In this document: piece by piece, positions 1 through 8,133 of the stretch
Numbering within the stretch: position 1 is the stretch's first letter
Layout of the letters: every line of letters begins with the position of its first letter
NCBI RefSeq assembly: GCF_003011965.1
Contig: NZ_PXWG01000057.1
Location: forward strand, 1 to 39,675
Length of the DNA: 39,675 nucleotides
Direction: 5' to 3'
Source of the DNA: Streptosporangium nondiastaticum
GTDB taxonomy: Bacteria > Actinomycetota > Actinomycetes > Streptomycetales > Streptomycetaceae
Position numbers and translations under genes: made by a program
Notes under the pieces: model-generated
The model's database searches: none
The model's input: only the letters and a program-made list of their open reading frames with translations
Told to the model about the DNA's origin: nothing

Positions 1-194
1 GGCCTCTCTTCGCCCCGGTGCGCGGGGTGCGTGGCGCCGGGGCTTCCCGGCGGGTCGGACGGGTTCTGCGGATCCGGGGCGGTGGCCGGGGGCTGCTCGC
101 CGCCGGCGGAGGTGTGCTCGGGGCCGGGTTCGGGGGCGCGGTAGACCTGGGCGCGCAGATAGGCGCTCAGGACACGCGCGGGATCGAGGGGCAT
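1..194 (-). CDS. N-terminal fragment of an unidentified protein (runs off left edge)
   Basis: A reverse-strand frame opens with ATG at 194 and stays open to the window edge, giving 64 residues. The start reads MPLDPARVLSAYLRAQ and is followed by a Pro/Gly/Glu-rich, low-complexity stretch. Codons are strongly GC at the third position, as expected for a real actinobacterial gene. A purine-rich stretch (GAGAGAC) lies just before the ATG. No signal peptide or recognised motif is visible. The gene lies downstream of the small anchored-protein gene on the same strand, with a hairpin between them. I do not recognise the family, and the missing C-terminus would be needed to identify it. Confidence 0.5.
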   Translation of the reverse strand, partial: MPLDPARVLSAYLRAQVYRAPEPGPEHTSAGGEQPPATAPDPQNPSDPPGSPGATHPAHRGEER

Positions 195-257
195 GACGTC
201 TCTCTGCTTCTCGTGCCTGAAGGTGTGAGGAAAGTTCCGGGCGTGCCGGACGCGACG

Positions 258-284
258 GCCCGTCCCCACGGGGCCGGGACGGGC
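258..284 (-). terminator. Hairpin terminator after the 118-aa gene
   Basis: A perfect 9-bp inverted repeat (258-266 with 276-284, arms GCCCGTCCC and GGGACGGGC) closes a 9-nt loop. It lies 12 bp beyond the stop codon of the reverse-strand gene ending at 296. It has no U-tract, as is usual for Streptomyces terminators. Confidence 0.5.
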
Positions 285-295
285 GGGGGTTCCTC

Positions 296-652
296 TCAGC
301 AGCGCAGGACGTCGTTGCGCGCGGGGCCGGCGGTGACCGCGGGACCTTCGGGAGCCGGCGGTGTCAGCCGGCCGCCGGGGGCCGGCGGGGATCCGGCTCC
401 CGTGGAGTCCTGCGGGGAGGGGACGCAGGCACGCCTGCCCGGCGACACCTGGACGCGGGGCGTGCGGTTGTCCGCGACGCAGTCGTCCGCGGTGGCGAAC
501 TCCACGGACACGGGCGCCTCTTCCGGGCCGGAGCCCAGGGCGAACACCGTGCCGCTCCCTCCGGAGAAGAGCAGCAGGACGGAGACCAGCACGGCGACCG
601 CGGTGCGCAACACGGGCTGCGACGGAGGCGGTGCGGGGCTCCACAGGGTCAT
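296..652 (-). CDS. Small exported or membrane-anchored protein, unknown function
   Basis: This is a 118-residue reverse-strand product. Residues about 13-35 form one hydrophobic segment (VLRTAVAVLVSVLLLFSGGS), either an uncleaved anchor or a signal peptide. The rest would be extracytoplasmic, Pro/Gly-rich and low in complexity. Two cysteines in the middle (DDCVADN and RRACVPS) and one as the last residue (VLRC) could form disulfides. I chose ATG 652; an in-frame TTG at 673 lies inside an AT-rich palindrome and is less likely. No clear Shine-Dalgarno precedes either start. The family is not recognised. Confidence 0.5.
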   Translation of the reverse strand: MTLWSPAPPPSQPVLRTAVAVLVSVLLLFSGGSGTVFALGSGPEEAPVSVEFATADDCVADNRTPRVQVSPGRRACVPSPQDSTGAGSPPAPGGRLTPPAPEGPAVTAGPARNDVLRC

Positions 653-661
653 GCGCCAAGC

Positions 662-677
662 GTAATCAGTCAATTAC
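662..677. promoter_or_regulatory. AT-rich palindrome between divergent genes (possible operator)
   Basis: GTAAT-6 nt-ATTAC forms an inverted repeat in an AT-rich patch, which is unusual in this GC-rich sequence. It lies immediately upstream of the reverse-strand gene starting at 652 and about 190 bp upstream of the forward gene at 868. The size and symmetry would suit a dimeric repressor. This is inference from position and symmetry only. Confidence 0.25.
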
Positions 678-867
678 TTTGGGCGCATTCCACCGTTCGG
701 GTGAGGCCGCCGGCGCCGGGACGGCATCTCCCGGCGGGAACGGGGCACCTGGCCCGTATGGTCGCACAGCCCGCGGCACGGAACCCGGGCGCGCCGTACG
801 GTCGGAGCAGGGCTTCTCCGCGCACGGCGGCGGCCCGGTCACGGCAACGACGGCGGAGGAGGAGCAG

Positions 868-1260
868 GTGACGGATGCCCGGGAGAGTGCGGACCACGTC
901 AGCGTGCATCTGACGGACTGCGGCCACCAGGACGCGGGCGCCGTCTTCGGCGTCCTGGAGGCCGCGTTCCCCGAAGCCGGTCCGCCGCGCAGCGAGACCA
1001 GCCCGGGCGCGCCCGGTGCGGGCCCGATGATCTGGTGCATGACGGTCGACACCCGCACGCGGCTGGGCGAGGGCGCGGCGCAGCCGGGGAAGGCTCCCCT
1101 CTCGGGAACGGTCACGGCCGACCTGTTCGGTGCCGCCGATCCCGTCCGCCAGGTCAAGGAGGAGCTGGAGCGCGCCTTCGACGCCGAGCACCGCGGTCAC
1201 GTCTCCGGCGAGCACGAGATGGAGCTGCGGCTGAAGCTGGCGACGCGAACCGCCTCGTGA
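868..1260 (+). CDS. Hypothetical cytoplasmic protein, 130 aa
   Basis: GTG at 868 is preceded by a strong GGAGGAGGAG stretch with good spacing, so upstream in-frame starts are rejected. The product is acidic, has no signal peptide or membrane segment, and looks like one compact domain: VSVHLTDCG near residue 11, a helical EAAFPEAG segment, MIWCMTVDT in the middle, and a C-terminal strand after a charged helix (QVKEELERAF). I recognise no catalytic motif. It is followed by the promoter and leader of metE and is probably monocistronic. Confidence 0.7.
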   Translation: MTDARESADHVSVHLTDCGHQDAGAVFGVLEAAFPEAGPPRSETSPGAPGAGPMIWCMTVDTRTRLGEGAAQPGKAPLSGTVTADLFGAADPVRQVKEELERAFDAEHRGHVSGEHEMELRLKLATRTAS

Positions 1261-1277
1261 GGCGCGCCACTTCACTC

Positions 1278-1306
1278 TTCCGTGTCCCTGCCCCGCGGCC
1301 TAGAGT
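1278..1306 (+). promoter_or_regulatory. metE: Candidate promoter for the riboswitch-metE transcript
   Basis: TTCCGT (1278-1283) and TAGAGT (1301-1306) are separated by 17 bp and resemble a vegetative sigma-70-type promoter. They sit just before the first conserved riboswitch bases, where the transcript should start. The -35 match is weak, so this is a positional prediction. Confidence 0.35.
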
Positions 1307-1311
1307 GACAG

Positions 1312-1500
1312 TGCAGCTGGTTCGCCCTGCTCGCCAGGCAGGCGCGTCGCAAGAGGGAACCCGGTGGGAATCCGGGACTGCCCCGCAGCGGTGAGCGGGA
1401 ACGACCGCCGTCATACGCACTGGATCCGTACGGGTCCGGGAAGCGACGGCCAGTAGGTGCCATGTGATGTGGCGTGCCCGCGAGTCCGAAGACCTGCCGA
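1312..1500 (+). promoter_or_regulatory. Cobalamin (B12) riboswitch
   Basis: The leader carries the hallmark blocks of the cobalamin aptamer in order. These are GGGAACCCGGTGGGAATCC (about 1356-1374), then ACTGCCCCGCAGCGGTGAGC, then CACTGG followed by GGGAAGCGACGGCCAGTAGG, and finally the B12 box GAGTCCGAAGACCTGCC at 1482-1498. The downstream gene is metE, a classic target: adenosylcobalamin binding shuts off the B12-independent enzyme. About 190 nt separate the aptamer from the metE start and contain GC-rich inverted repeats (for example 1606-1618) that may act as expression platform. Whether control is by termination or by blocking translation cannot be told from sequence. Confidence 0.95.
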
Positions 1501-1693
1501 CTGCCCGTGCGCTGCCGAGCGCACGGAGATCCCGGTGACCTCGAGGGCGGGTCGGCGCACACATCAGGCGGGCACACGCGGCGGCGCTACGAGCGACCGC
1601 ATCGCGGCGGGGCCCGCCCGGTCCGCCGTTCCTTCGCGCCTTTCGTCCGTCCCCGGGGTCATGGACGCACGCACACTCGCGAAGGAGAGTTCC

Positions 1694-4018
1694 GTGACCA
1701 GCAAGTCCGCAGCCGCGGCAGCACAGGCCACCGTCCACGGCTACCCCCGGCAGGGTCAGGGCCGTGAACTGAAGAAGGCGATCGAGGGGTACTGGAAGGG
1801 CCGCGTCACGGCCGGTGCCCTGCGGGACACGGCCGCCGCACTGCGCCGTACGAACTGGCAGCAGCTGGCCGGGGCCGGTGTGCACGAAGTGCCCACGGGC
1901 GACTTCTCGTTCTACGACCACGTCCTGGACACCAGTGTGATGGTCGGCGCGATCCCCGAGCGGCACCGCGGGGCCGTCGAGGCCGACGCCCTGGACGGCT
2001 ACTTCGCCATGGCCCGTGGCACTCAGGAGGTGGCGCCGCTGGAGATGACCAAGTGGTTCGACACCAACTACCACTATCTGGTTCCCGAACTCGGCCCCGA
2101 CACGGTCTTCGCCGCGGACTCCGCCAAGCAGGTGGCGGAGCTGAAGGAGGCCCTCGCACTCGGCCTGACGGCCCGTCCGGTGCTCGTCGGCCCCGTCACG
2201 TACCTGCTGCTGGCCAAGCCCGCGCCGGGCGTCGCCGCCGGCTTCGAGCCGCTCACCCTCCTCGACCGGCTGCTGCCGGTGTACGCCGAGGTCCTCGCCG
2301 ACCTGCGGGCCGCGGGCGCCGCATGGGTGCAGCTCGACGAGCCCGCCCTGGTCCAGGACCGTTCCCCCGCCGAGCTCAACGCGGCCGCCCGCGCCTACCG
2401 CGACCTCGGCGGTCTCACCGACCGGCCCAGGCTGCTGGTCGCCTCCTACTTCGACCGGCTCGGCGAGGCCCTCCCGGTCCTCGCCAAGGCGCCGGTCGAG
2501 GGCCTCGCCCTGGACTTCACCGGTCCCGCCGCCGCCAACCTCGGCGACCTCGCGGCCGCCGGCGGGCTGCCCGGCAAGCGGCTCGTCGCCGGCGTCGTCA
2601 ACGGCCGCAACGTGTGGATCAACGACTTCGAGAAGTCCCTGTCCACCCTCGGCACGCTCCTCGGCCTCGCCGGCCGGGTCGACGTCGCCCCGTCCTGCTC
2701 CCTGCTGCACGTGCCGCTGGACGCCGCGGCCGAGCGGGACATCGATCCGCAGATCGCCCGCTGGCTCGCGTTCGCCCGCCAGAAGACCGCCGAGGTGGTG
2801 ACGCTGGCCCGCGGCCTGGCGCAGGGCCCCGACACCATCGCGGCCGCCCTGGCCGCCAACCGCGCCGACCTGGCCTCGCGGGCCGGCTCGGCCATCACCC
2901 GGGACCCGGCCGTCCGCGCCCGCGCCGCCGCCGTCACCGACGCCGACGCCCGCCGCTCACAGCCGTACGAACAGCGGGCGGCCGCCCAGCGGGCCCACCT
3001 CGGCCTGCCCCTGCTGCCGGTCACCACGATCGGCTCGTTCCCGCAGACGGCGGAGCTGCGCACCGCCCGCGCCGACCTGCGCTCGGGGCGGATCGGCACC
3101 GAGGCGTACGAGGAGCGCATCAAGGCCGAGATCCGCGAGGTCCTCGCCTTCCAGGAAAAGGCCGGCATCGACGTCCTCGTGCACGGCGAGCCCGAGCGCA
3201 ACGACATGGTGCAGTACTTCGCCGAGCAGCTGACGGGCTATCTGGCCACGCAGCACGGCTGGGTCCAGTCGTACGGCACGCGCTACGTCCGCCCGCCGGT
3301 CCTCGCCGGCGACATCTCCCGCCCGGAGCCGATGACGGTCCGCTGGACGCGCTACGCCCAGTCGGTGGCGGGCAAGCCCGTCAAGGGCATGCTGACCGGC
3401 CCGGTCACCATGCTCGCCTGGTCGTTCGTCCGCGACGACCAGCCGCTCGCCGACACCGCCCGCCAGGTCGCCCTCGCCCTGCGCGACGAGGTCGCCGACC
3501 TGGAGGCCGCGGGCACGTCGGTGATCCAGGTGGACGAGCCGGCGCTGCGCGAGACGCTGCCGCTGCGCGCCGCGGACCACGCCGCGTACCTGGCGTGGGC
3601 GACCGAGGCGTTCCGCCTCTCCACCAGCGGCGTCCGGCCGGACACCCAGATCCACACGCACATGTGCTACGCGGAGTTCGGCGACGTCCTCCGGGCCATC
3701 GACGACCTCGACGCCGACGTCATCAGCCTGGAGGCCGCCCGCTCGCACATGCAGGTCGCCGCCGAGCTGGCCACGGCGGGCTACCCGCGCGAGGTCGGGC
3801 CCGGCGTCTACGACATCCACTCCCCGCGCGTCCCCGGCGCGGACGAGGCCGCGGCGCTGCTGCGCAAGGGCCTGGAGGCGATCCCCGGCGAGCGCCTGTG
3901 GGTCAACCCGGACTGCGGGCTGAAGACCCGCGGCTGGCCCGAGGTCCGGGCCTCGCTGCAGAACCTGGTCACGGCGGCGCGGGAGGTCCGGGCGGAGCTG
4001 CCCGGCAGCGCGTCCTGA
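1694..4018 (+). CDS. metE: 5-methyltetrahydropteroyltriglutamate-homocysteine methyltransferase (MetE)
   Basis: This enzyme transfers the methyl group of 5-methyltetrahydrofolate polyglutamate directly to homocysteine, making methionine in the cytosol without B12. The 774-residue length fits MetE. The N-terminal domain begins with the conserved GYPRQG...RELKKAIEGYW. The zinc ligands of the C-terminal domain are all present at family spacing: His656 and Cys658 (IHTHMCYAEF), Glu680 (SLEAARS) and Cys741 (NPDCGLKTR). The GTG start at 1694 has AGGAGAG upstream; in-frame extension further upstream would run into the leader RNA. The B12 riboswitch in the leader explains its regulation and implies the cell also has the B12-dependent enzyme MetH or can take up B12. 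Confidence 0.97.
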   Translation: MTSKSAAAAAQATVHGYPRQGQGRELKKAIEGYWKGRVTAGALRDTAAALRRTNWQQLAGAGVHEVPTGDFSFYDHVLDTSVMVGAIPERHRGAVEADALDGYFAMARGTQEVAPLEMTKWFDTNYHYLVPELGPDTVFAADSAKQVAELKEALALGLTARPVLVGPVTYLLLAKPAPGVAAGFEPLTLLDRLLPVYAEVLADLRAAGAAWVQLDEPALVQDRSPAELNAAARAYRDLGGLTDRPRLLVASYFDRLGEALPVLAKAPVEGLALDFTGPAAANLGDLAAAGGLPGKRLVAGVVNGRNVWINDFEKSLSTLGTLLGLAGRVDVAPSCSLLHVPLDAAAERDIDPQIARWLAFARQKTAEVVTLARGLAQGPDTIAAALAANRADLASRAGSAITRDPAVRARAAAVTDADARRSQPYEQRAAAQRAHLGLPLLPVTTIGSFPQTAELRTARADLRSGRIGTEAYEERIKAEIREVLAFQEKAGIDVLVHGEPERNDMVQYFAEQLTGYLATQHGWVQSYGTRYVRPPVLAGDISRPEPMTVRWTRYAQSVAGKPVKGMLTGPVTMLAWSFVRDDQPLADTARQVALALRDEVADLEAAGTSVIQVDEPALRETLPLRAADHAAYLAWATEAFRLSTSGVRPDTQIHTHMCYAEFGDVLRAIDDLDADVISLEAARSHMQVAAELATAGYPREVGPGVYDIHSPRVPGADEAAALLRKGLEAIPGERLWVNPDCGLKTRGWPEVRASLQNLVTAAREVRAELPGSAS

Positions 4019-4044
4019 CTCCTGACGACGAGCTGAGGTGAGGG

Positions 4045-4072
4045 GCGGGCGCCGGTGCGACACGGCGCCCGC
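4045..4072 (+). terminator. Hairpin terminator after metE
   Basis: A perfect 10-bp inverted repeat (GCGGGCGCCG at 4045-4054 and CGGCGCCCGC at 4063-4072) with an 8-nt loop lies 26 bp after the metE stop. There is no U-tract. Confidence 0.65.
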
Positions 4073-4196
4073 AGCGCCGCGTGGTCCGGGTGACACCCGG
4101 CGGTCAGGCGGTTGAGCTCCCGGCGCGCCGGATACCCATCAGCCGCGGTCCCGCGCGCGGAAGCGGGTGCCGGCGAGCCGACAGGGAGCGTGGCGG

Positions 4197-5840
4197 GTGA
4201 AAGAGAAGGTCCGGGAGGCGGCCCTGACCGGCTTCGTGGCACTGGACCGGCGGCTGCCGGCCGCCGAGGCGGCGAAGGCGCTGCTGCGCAAGGCGTTCCC
4301 CGACCACTGGTCGTTCCTCCTGGGGGAACTGGCCCTCTACAGCTTCGCCGTCCTGGTGCTCACCGGCTCCTACCTGACGCTCTTCTTCGACCCGGGCATG
4401 ACGCAGGGCGTGTACGCCGGGCCGTACGAGCCGCTGCGCGGCCTGCGCATGTCGCAGGCGTACCTGTCGACGCTCGACCTGAGCTTCGAGGTGCGGGGCG
4501 GGCTGCTCATCCGGCAGGTCCACCACTGGGCCGCGCTCGTCTTCGTGGCGGCGATCGCGGTCCACATGCTCCGGGTGTTCTTCACGGGCGCCTTCCGCAG
4601 GCCCCGGGAGGTCAACTGGATCGTGGGCCTGACGCTGTTCGTCCTCGCGCTCCTCGAAGGCTTCGCCGGCTACTCGCTGCCGGACGACCTGCTCTCGGGG
4701 ACGGGGATGCGGACGGCGAACACGATCGTGATGTCGATCCCCGTCGTGGGCACGTACCTGAGCTCGTTCGTGTGGCGCGGTCCGTTCCCGGGGCACGTGA
4801 TCCTTCCCCGGCTGTACGTCGTGCACGTGCTGTTCGTGCCCGGTGTGCTGATCGCCCTGATCACCGCGCACCTGATCCTGGTGGTCTACCTCAAGCACAC
4901 GCACTGGGCGGAGCGCGGCCGGACGAACCGCAACGCCGTCGGGATGCCGATGTTCCCGCAGTTCGTCACTAAGTCCACGGGCCTGTTCCTGATGATCTTC
5001 GGCCTGCTGACCGCGCTCGGCGGGCTCGCCCAGGTCAACCCCGTCTGGGCGTACGGGCCCTACCGGGCCGATCAGGTGGCGACGGACGCCCAGCCCGACT
5101 GGTACGTGGGGTTCCTGGAGGGCGCCCTGCGCGTGATGCCCCCGTGGGAGACGGTGCTGTGGGGGCACACCTTCATGTGGAACGTGCTGATCCCGGCGGT
5201 CATCCTGCCGGGCCTGCTGTTCACGGGCCTCTATCTGTACCCCTTCCTGGAGAAGTGGATCGCCGGGGACCGTTCGGAGCACCACCTGGCCGACCGCCCC
5301 CGCAACCAGGCCGCCCGCACGGCGCTGGGCGTGGCCGGCATCGTCTTCTACGCGGTCCTGCTGGCGGCCGGCGGCAACGACGTGATCGCGTACTCCTTCC
5401 GGGTCTCCGTCAACACCCTGACCTGGATCTTCCGCGTCGCGGTGGTGCTCGGCCCGGTGCTCGCGTTCTGGGTCACCCGGCGCATCTGCCTGGCCCTGCA
5501 GGCGCACGACCGCAGGCTGCTCGCCGAGGGCCACGAGAGCGGGAACGTCGAGCAGGACGTCCAGGGCGGGCTCGACGAGGGCCATAAGGCGCTGTCCGCC
5601 GGGCAGAGCTACCGCCTGATGGTGCGTGAGGTGCCGCGGCCCCTGACGGCGCCCCGGGGGGAGCTGCCGCGCCGGCAGCGGCTGCGGCTGGCCCTGAGCT
5701 CCTGGTACTACGGTGACCGCGTCGAGGTCCCCGTGACGCCCGAGCAGCGGCGCGCCATCGAGGAGCGCACGGCCGCGCCGGTCGAGCCGGAGGAGCCGGA
5801 CGCGGCCGCCGGGGCCGAGCCGGCCGGGCGCGGTTCCTAG
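4197..5840 (+). CDS. qcrB: Cytochrome b subunit of a cytochrome bc complex (stand-alone QcrB paralogue)
   Basis: This is a 547-residue integral membrane protein of the actinobacterial QcrB type, which oxidises menaquinol and passes electrons through two b hemes. Heme ligands are visible as His109 and His123 in one helix (RQVHHWAALVF...VHMLRVF) and His210 and His225 in another (YVVHVLF...TAHLILV). The quinone-site region GYSLPDDLLSGTG is at about 158-170. The long hydrophilic C-terminus is typical of actinobacterial QcrB. The GTG start at 4197 has AGGGAG 8 bp upstream; an in-frame GTG at 4167 is less likely. Unusually, the qcrC (cytochrome cc) and qcrA (Rieske) genes are absent. Instead it converges on ctaF, with only 6 bp between stop codons. 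It is probably a second, accessory copy. Confidence 0.93.
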   Translation: MKEKVREAALTGFVALDRRLPAAEAAKALLRKAFPDHWSFLLGELALYSFAVLVLTGSYLTLFFDPGMTQGVYAGPYEPLRGLRMSQAYLSTLDLSFEVRGGLLIRQVHHWAALVFVAAIAVHMLRVFFTGAFRRPREVNWIVGLTLFVLALLEGFAGYSLPDDLLSGTGMRTANTIVMSIPVVGTYLSSFVWRGPFPGHVILPRLYVVHVLFVPGVLIALITAHLILVVYLKHTHWAERGRTNRNAVGMPMFPQFVTKSTGLFLMIFGLLTALGGLAQVNPVWAYGPYRADQVATDAQPDWYVGFLEGALRVMPPWETVLWGHTFMWNVLIPAVILPGLLFTGLYLYPFLEKWIAGDRSEHHLADRPRNQAARTALGVAGIVFYAVLLAAGGNDVIAYSFRVSVNTLTWIFRVAVVLGPVLAFWVTRRICLALQAHDRRLLAEGHESGNVEQDVQGGLDEGHKALSAGQSYRLMVREVPRPLTAPRGELPRRQRLRLALSSWYYGDRVEVPVTPEQRRAIEERTAAPVEPEEPDAAAGAEPAGRGS

Positions 5841-5846
5841 CGGCTG

Positions 5847-6236
5847 TCAGTCGCGCTGGACGTGCTGGAAGGCCATGCCGCCCACCCCGGCGGCCAGGAC
5901 ACCGAAGCCGATGACGAACAGCCACAGCCCGTAGACGATGCCCAGGGCCGAGAGGGCGGCGCCCAGGGCGGTCAGGGGCGGGTAGGCGCTGCGCGGCGGG
6001 AAGAAGTCCAGGGGGCCCGCGCGGTCGGCGATCGCGGCCTTCTTGTCGTCCTCCGGACGGGCGCCCCGGCGGCGGTAGTTCATGGCGAAGAAGAAGGACA
6101 TCAGCGACGCCATGACGAACGACACCGTCAGCGCGGCGGTTCCCGCGGGTTCGCGCCCGGAGAGCCAGGCGTAGACGGCGCCGGCGACGAGGAAGAAGCC
6201 GGCGACGCCGGCGAAGAGGACGGCCTCGGTCTTCAT
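5847..6236 (-). CDS. ctaF: Cytochrome c oxidase subunit 4 (CtaF, actinobacterial type)
   Basis: This 129-residue membrane protein matches actinobacterial oxidase subunit IV. It begins MKTEAVLFAGVAGFFLVAGAVYAW, has a second helix pair around 32-52 (SFVMASLMSFFFAMNYRRRG), a hydrophilic loop with the typical FFPPRSAYPPL segment near residue 80, and a C-terminal pair of helices. It lies 54 bp downstream of ctaD on the same strand, the usual ctaD-ctaF order, and belongs to the aa3 oxidase. Upstream AGGAA could serve as a weak ribosome site. The ctaC, ctaE and ctaB genes that normally accompany it are missing here. Confidence 0.9.
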   Translation of the reverse strand: MKTEAVLFAGVAGFFLVAGAVYAWLSGREPAGTAALTVSFVMASLMSFFFAMNYRRRGARPEDDKKAAIADRAGPLDFFPPRSAYPPLTALGAALSALGIVYGLWLFVIGFGVLAAGVGGMAFQHVQRD

Positions 6237-6264
6237 CGGGACATGTTCCTCGCTGTCGGGGGAG

Positions 6265-6299
6265 CTCCCGGCTACCGGGGAGTCTCCCGGCTACCGGGG
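6265..6299 (-). repeat. Two copies of a 16-bp direct repeat at the ctaD/ctaF junction
   Basis: CTCCCGGCTACCGGGG occurs exactly at 6265-6280 and again at 6284-6299, a 19-bp period. Each copy is itself a small hairpin (CCCGG-CTA-CCGGG). The ctaD stop codon (TAG on the reverse strand, 6291-6293) lies in the loop of the second copy. It looks like a local duplication and may modulate ctaF expression or mRNA processing. Confidence 0.6.
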
Positions 6300-7973
6300 G
6301 AGGCTCCTGGCTTCCGCCGCCTCCAGGGCTTCCGGGTGGTGCAGGTCGAAGGCGGGCGAATCGGACCGCACCCGCGGCAGTGCGTGGAAGTTGTGGCGCG
6401 GCGGCGGGCAGCTCGTGGCCCACTCCAGGGAACGGCCGTAGCCCCAAGGGTCGTCGACGGTCACCTTCGGCGCGTGGCGGGCGGTGCGCCACACGTTGTA
6501 CAGGAACGGCAGCGTCGAGATGCCGAGCAGGAACGCGCCGATGGACGAGACGGTGTTCATGAGGGTGAACCCGTCGGCGGCGAGGTAGTCGGCGTAGCGC
6601 CGGGGCATGCCGGACTGGCCGAGCCAGTGCTGGACCAGGAACGTGATCTGGAAGCCGGCGAAGAGGGTGAAGAAGTGGATCCTCCCCAGCCGTTCGTCGA
6701 GCATGCGGCCCGTCCATTTCGGCCACCAGAAGTAGAAGCCGCCGAACATGGCGAAGACGACGGTGCCGAAGAGCACGTAGTGCAGGTGGGCGACGATGAA
6801 GTACGAGTCGGTGACGTGGAAGTCGAGCGGCGGCGAGGCGATGAGGACACCGCTGAGGCCGCCGAGCAGGAAGGTGACGAGGAAGCCGGTCGCCCACAGC
6901 ATGGGCGTCTCGAAGGAGACGCTGCCGCGCCACATCGTGCCGATCCAGTTGAAGAACTTCACTCCGGTGGGGACGGCGATCAGGAAGGACATCAGGGAGA
7001 AGAAGGGCAGCAGGACGGCTCCGGTCGCGAACATGTGGTGCGCCCACACGGATGCCGACAGCATGGTGATGGCGATGGTGGCGCCCACCATCCCGGCGTA
7101 GCCGAAGAGCGGTTTGCGGCTGAACACCGGGATGATCTCGGTGATCACGCCGAAGAACGGCAGGGCGACGATGTAGACCTCGGGGTGGCCGAAGAACCAG
7201 AACAGGTGCTGCCACAGCAGGGCACCGCCGTTGGCCGCGTCGAAGACGTGGGCGCCGAACTTCCGGTCCGCCTCCAGGCACAAGAGGGCGGCGGTGAGGA
7301 CGGGAAAGGCGAGCAGCGCCAGGATGGAGGTGAACAGGATGTTCCAGGTGAAGACCGGCATCCGGAACATCGTCAGGCCCGGCGCGCGCAGGCACACGAT
7401 GGTGGCGATGAAGTTCACCGACCCCAGGACCGTGCTGAGGCCCGCCACGACCAGGCCCATCGCCCACAGGTCGCCGCCGGCGCCGGGCGAGTAGACGGCG
7501 CTGTTGAGCGGGGCGTAGGCGAACCAGCCGAAGGGCGCGGCACCGCCGGGGACGACGAAACCCGAGACGACGATCAGCCCGCCGAGGAGGAACAGCCAGT
7601 ACGTCATGGCGTTCAGCCGCGGGAACGCCACGTCCGGGGAGCCGATCTGCAGGGGCATCACGGCGTTGGCGAACCCGGCGAACATGGGCGTCGCGAACAG
7701 CAGCATCATGACGGTGCCGTGCATGGTGACCAGCTGGTTGTACTGCGCGGTGCTGACGAGCTGCAGGCCCGGACGGGCCAGTTCCGCCCGCATGACCATC
7801 GCCATGAGCCCCGCGAGGAGGAAGAAGCAGAAGGCGGTCACCAGATACATGTTCCCGATCACTTTGTGATCGGTGGTGGTGAGGTACGTGAGCATCCTGC
7901 CGCCCAGCCGGACCGGAGGGCCGTCGGCGGTCGCCGTCGCCCCGTCCGTGCTCTCCTGCTCCAGCTGCGGCAT
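6291..7973 (-). CDS. ctaD: Cytochrome c oxidase subunit I (CtaD)
   Basis: This is the catalytic subunit of the aa3 proton-pumping oxidase, a 560-residue protein with about 12 membrane helices. Heme a ligands are His85 (MHGTVM) and His398 (HLHYV). The heme a3 ligand is His396. CuB ligands are His263 (in FGHPEVY, with cross-linked Tyr267), His312 and His313 (AHHMF). The ATG at 7973 has GGAGGGG upstream; longer in-frame extensions are antisense to other genes and rejected. The N-terminal 25 residues are a variable cytoplasmic tail. It heads a ctaD-ctaF unit converging on a lone cytochrome b gene, so it is probably an accessory copy; subunits II and III must come from elsewhere. Confidence 0.97.
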   Translation of the reverse strand: MPQLEQESTDGATATADGPPVRLGGRMLTYLTTTDHKVIGNMYLVTAFCFFLLAGLMAMVMRAELARPGLQLVSTAQYNQLVTMHGTVMMLLFATPMFAGFANAVMPLQIGSPDVAFPRLNAMTYWLFLLGGLIVVSGFVVPGGAAPFGWFAYAPLNSAVYSPGAGGDLWAMGLVVAGLSTVLGSVNFIATIVCLRAPGLTMFRMPVFTWNILFTSILALLAFPVLTAALLCLEADRKFGAHVFDAANGGALLWQHLFWFFGHPEVYIVALPFFGVITEIIPVFSRKPLFGYAGMVGATIAITMLSASVWAHHMFATGAVLLPFFSLMSFLIAVPTGVKFFNWIGTMWRGSVSFETPMLWATGFLVTFLLGGLSGVLIASPPLDFHVTDSYFIVAHLHYVLFGTVVFAMFGGFYFWWPKWTGRMLDERLGRIHFFTLFAGFQITFLVQHWLGQSGMPRRYADYLAADGFTLMNTVSSIGAFLLGISTLPFLYNVWRTARHAPKVTVDDPWGYGRSLEWATSCPPPRHNFHALPRVRSDSPAFDLHHPEALEAAEARSLPR

Positions 7974-8133
7974 CGCCCCTCCGTGGGCCCGTGCCCGTTG
8001 CGGCGGGCGCCTCGTGTGTAGCCGGGTGCGCCGGAGCGCAAACCACGAATCGGCCATTCGGACGGGCGGCCGGAAGCACACCGCCCATAGAAGGCCCGGA
8101 CGGGGGCAGACGAAGGAAAAGGAGGTGAACCTC

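Noticed and set aside
1154..2710. Long reverse frame opposite metE
   Set aside because: Low-complexity Gly/Glu/Val-rich product without motif, antisense to well-supported metE.
5862..8021. Forward frame of about 719 codons opposite ctaF and ctaD
   Set aside because: Composition (Glu/Gly/His/Gln-rich) is typical of an antisense shadow; no ribosome site or domain.
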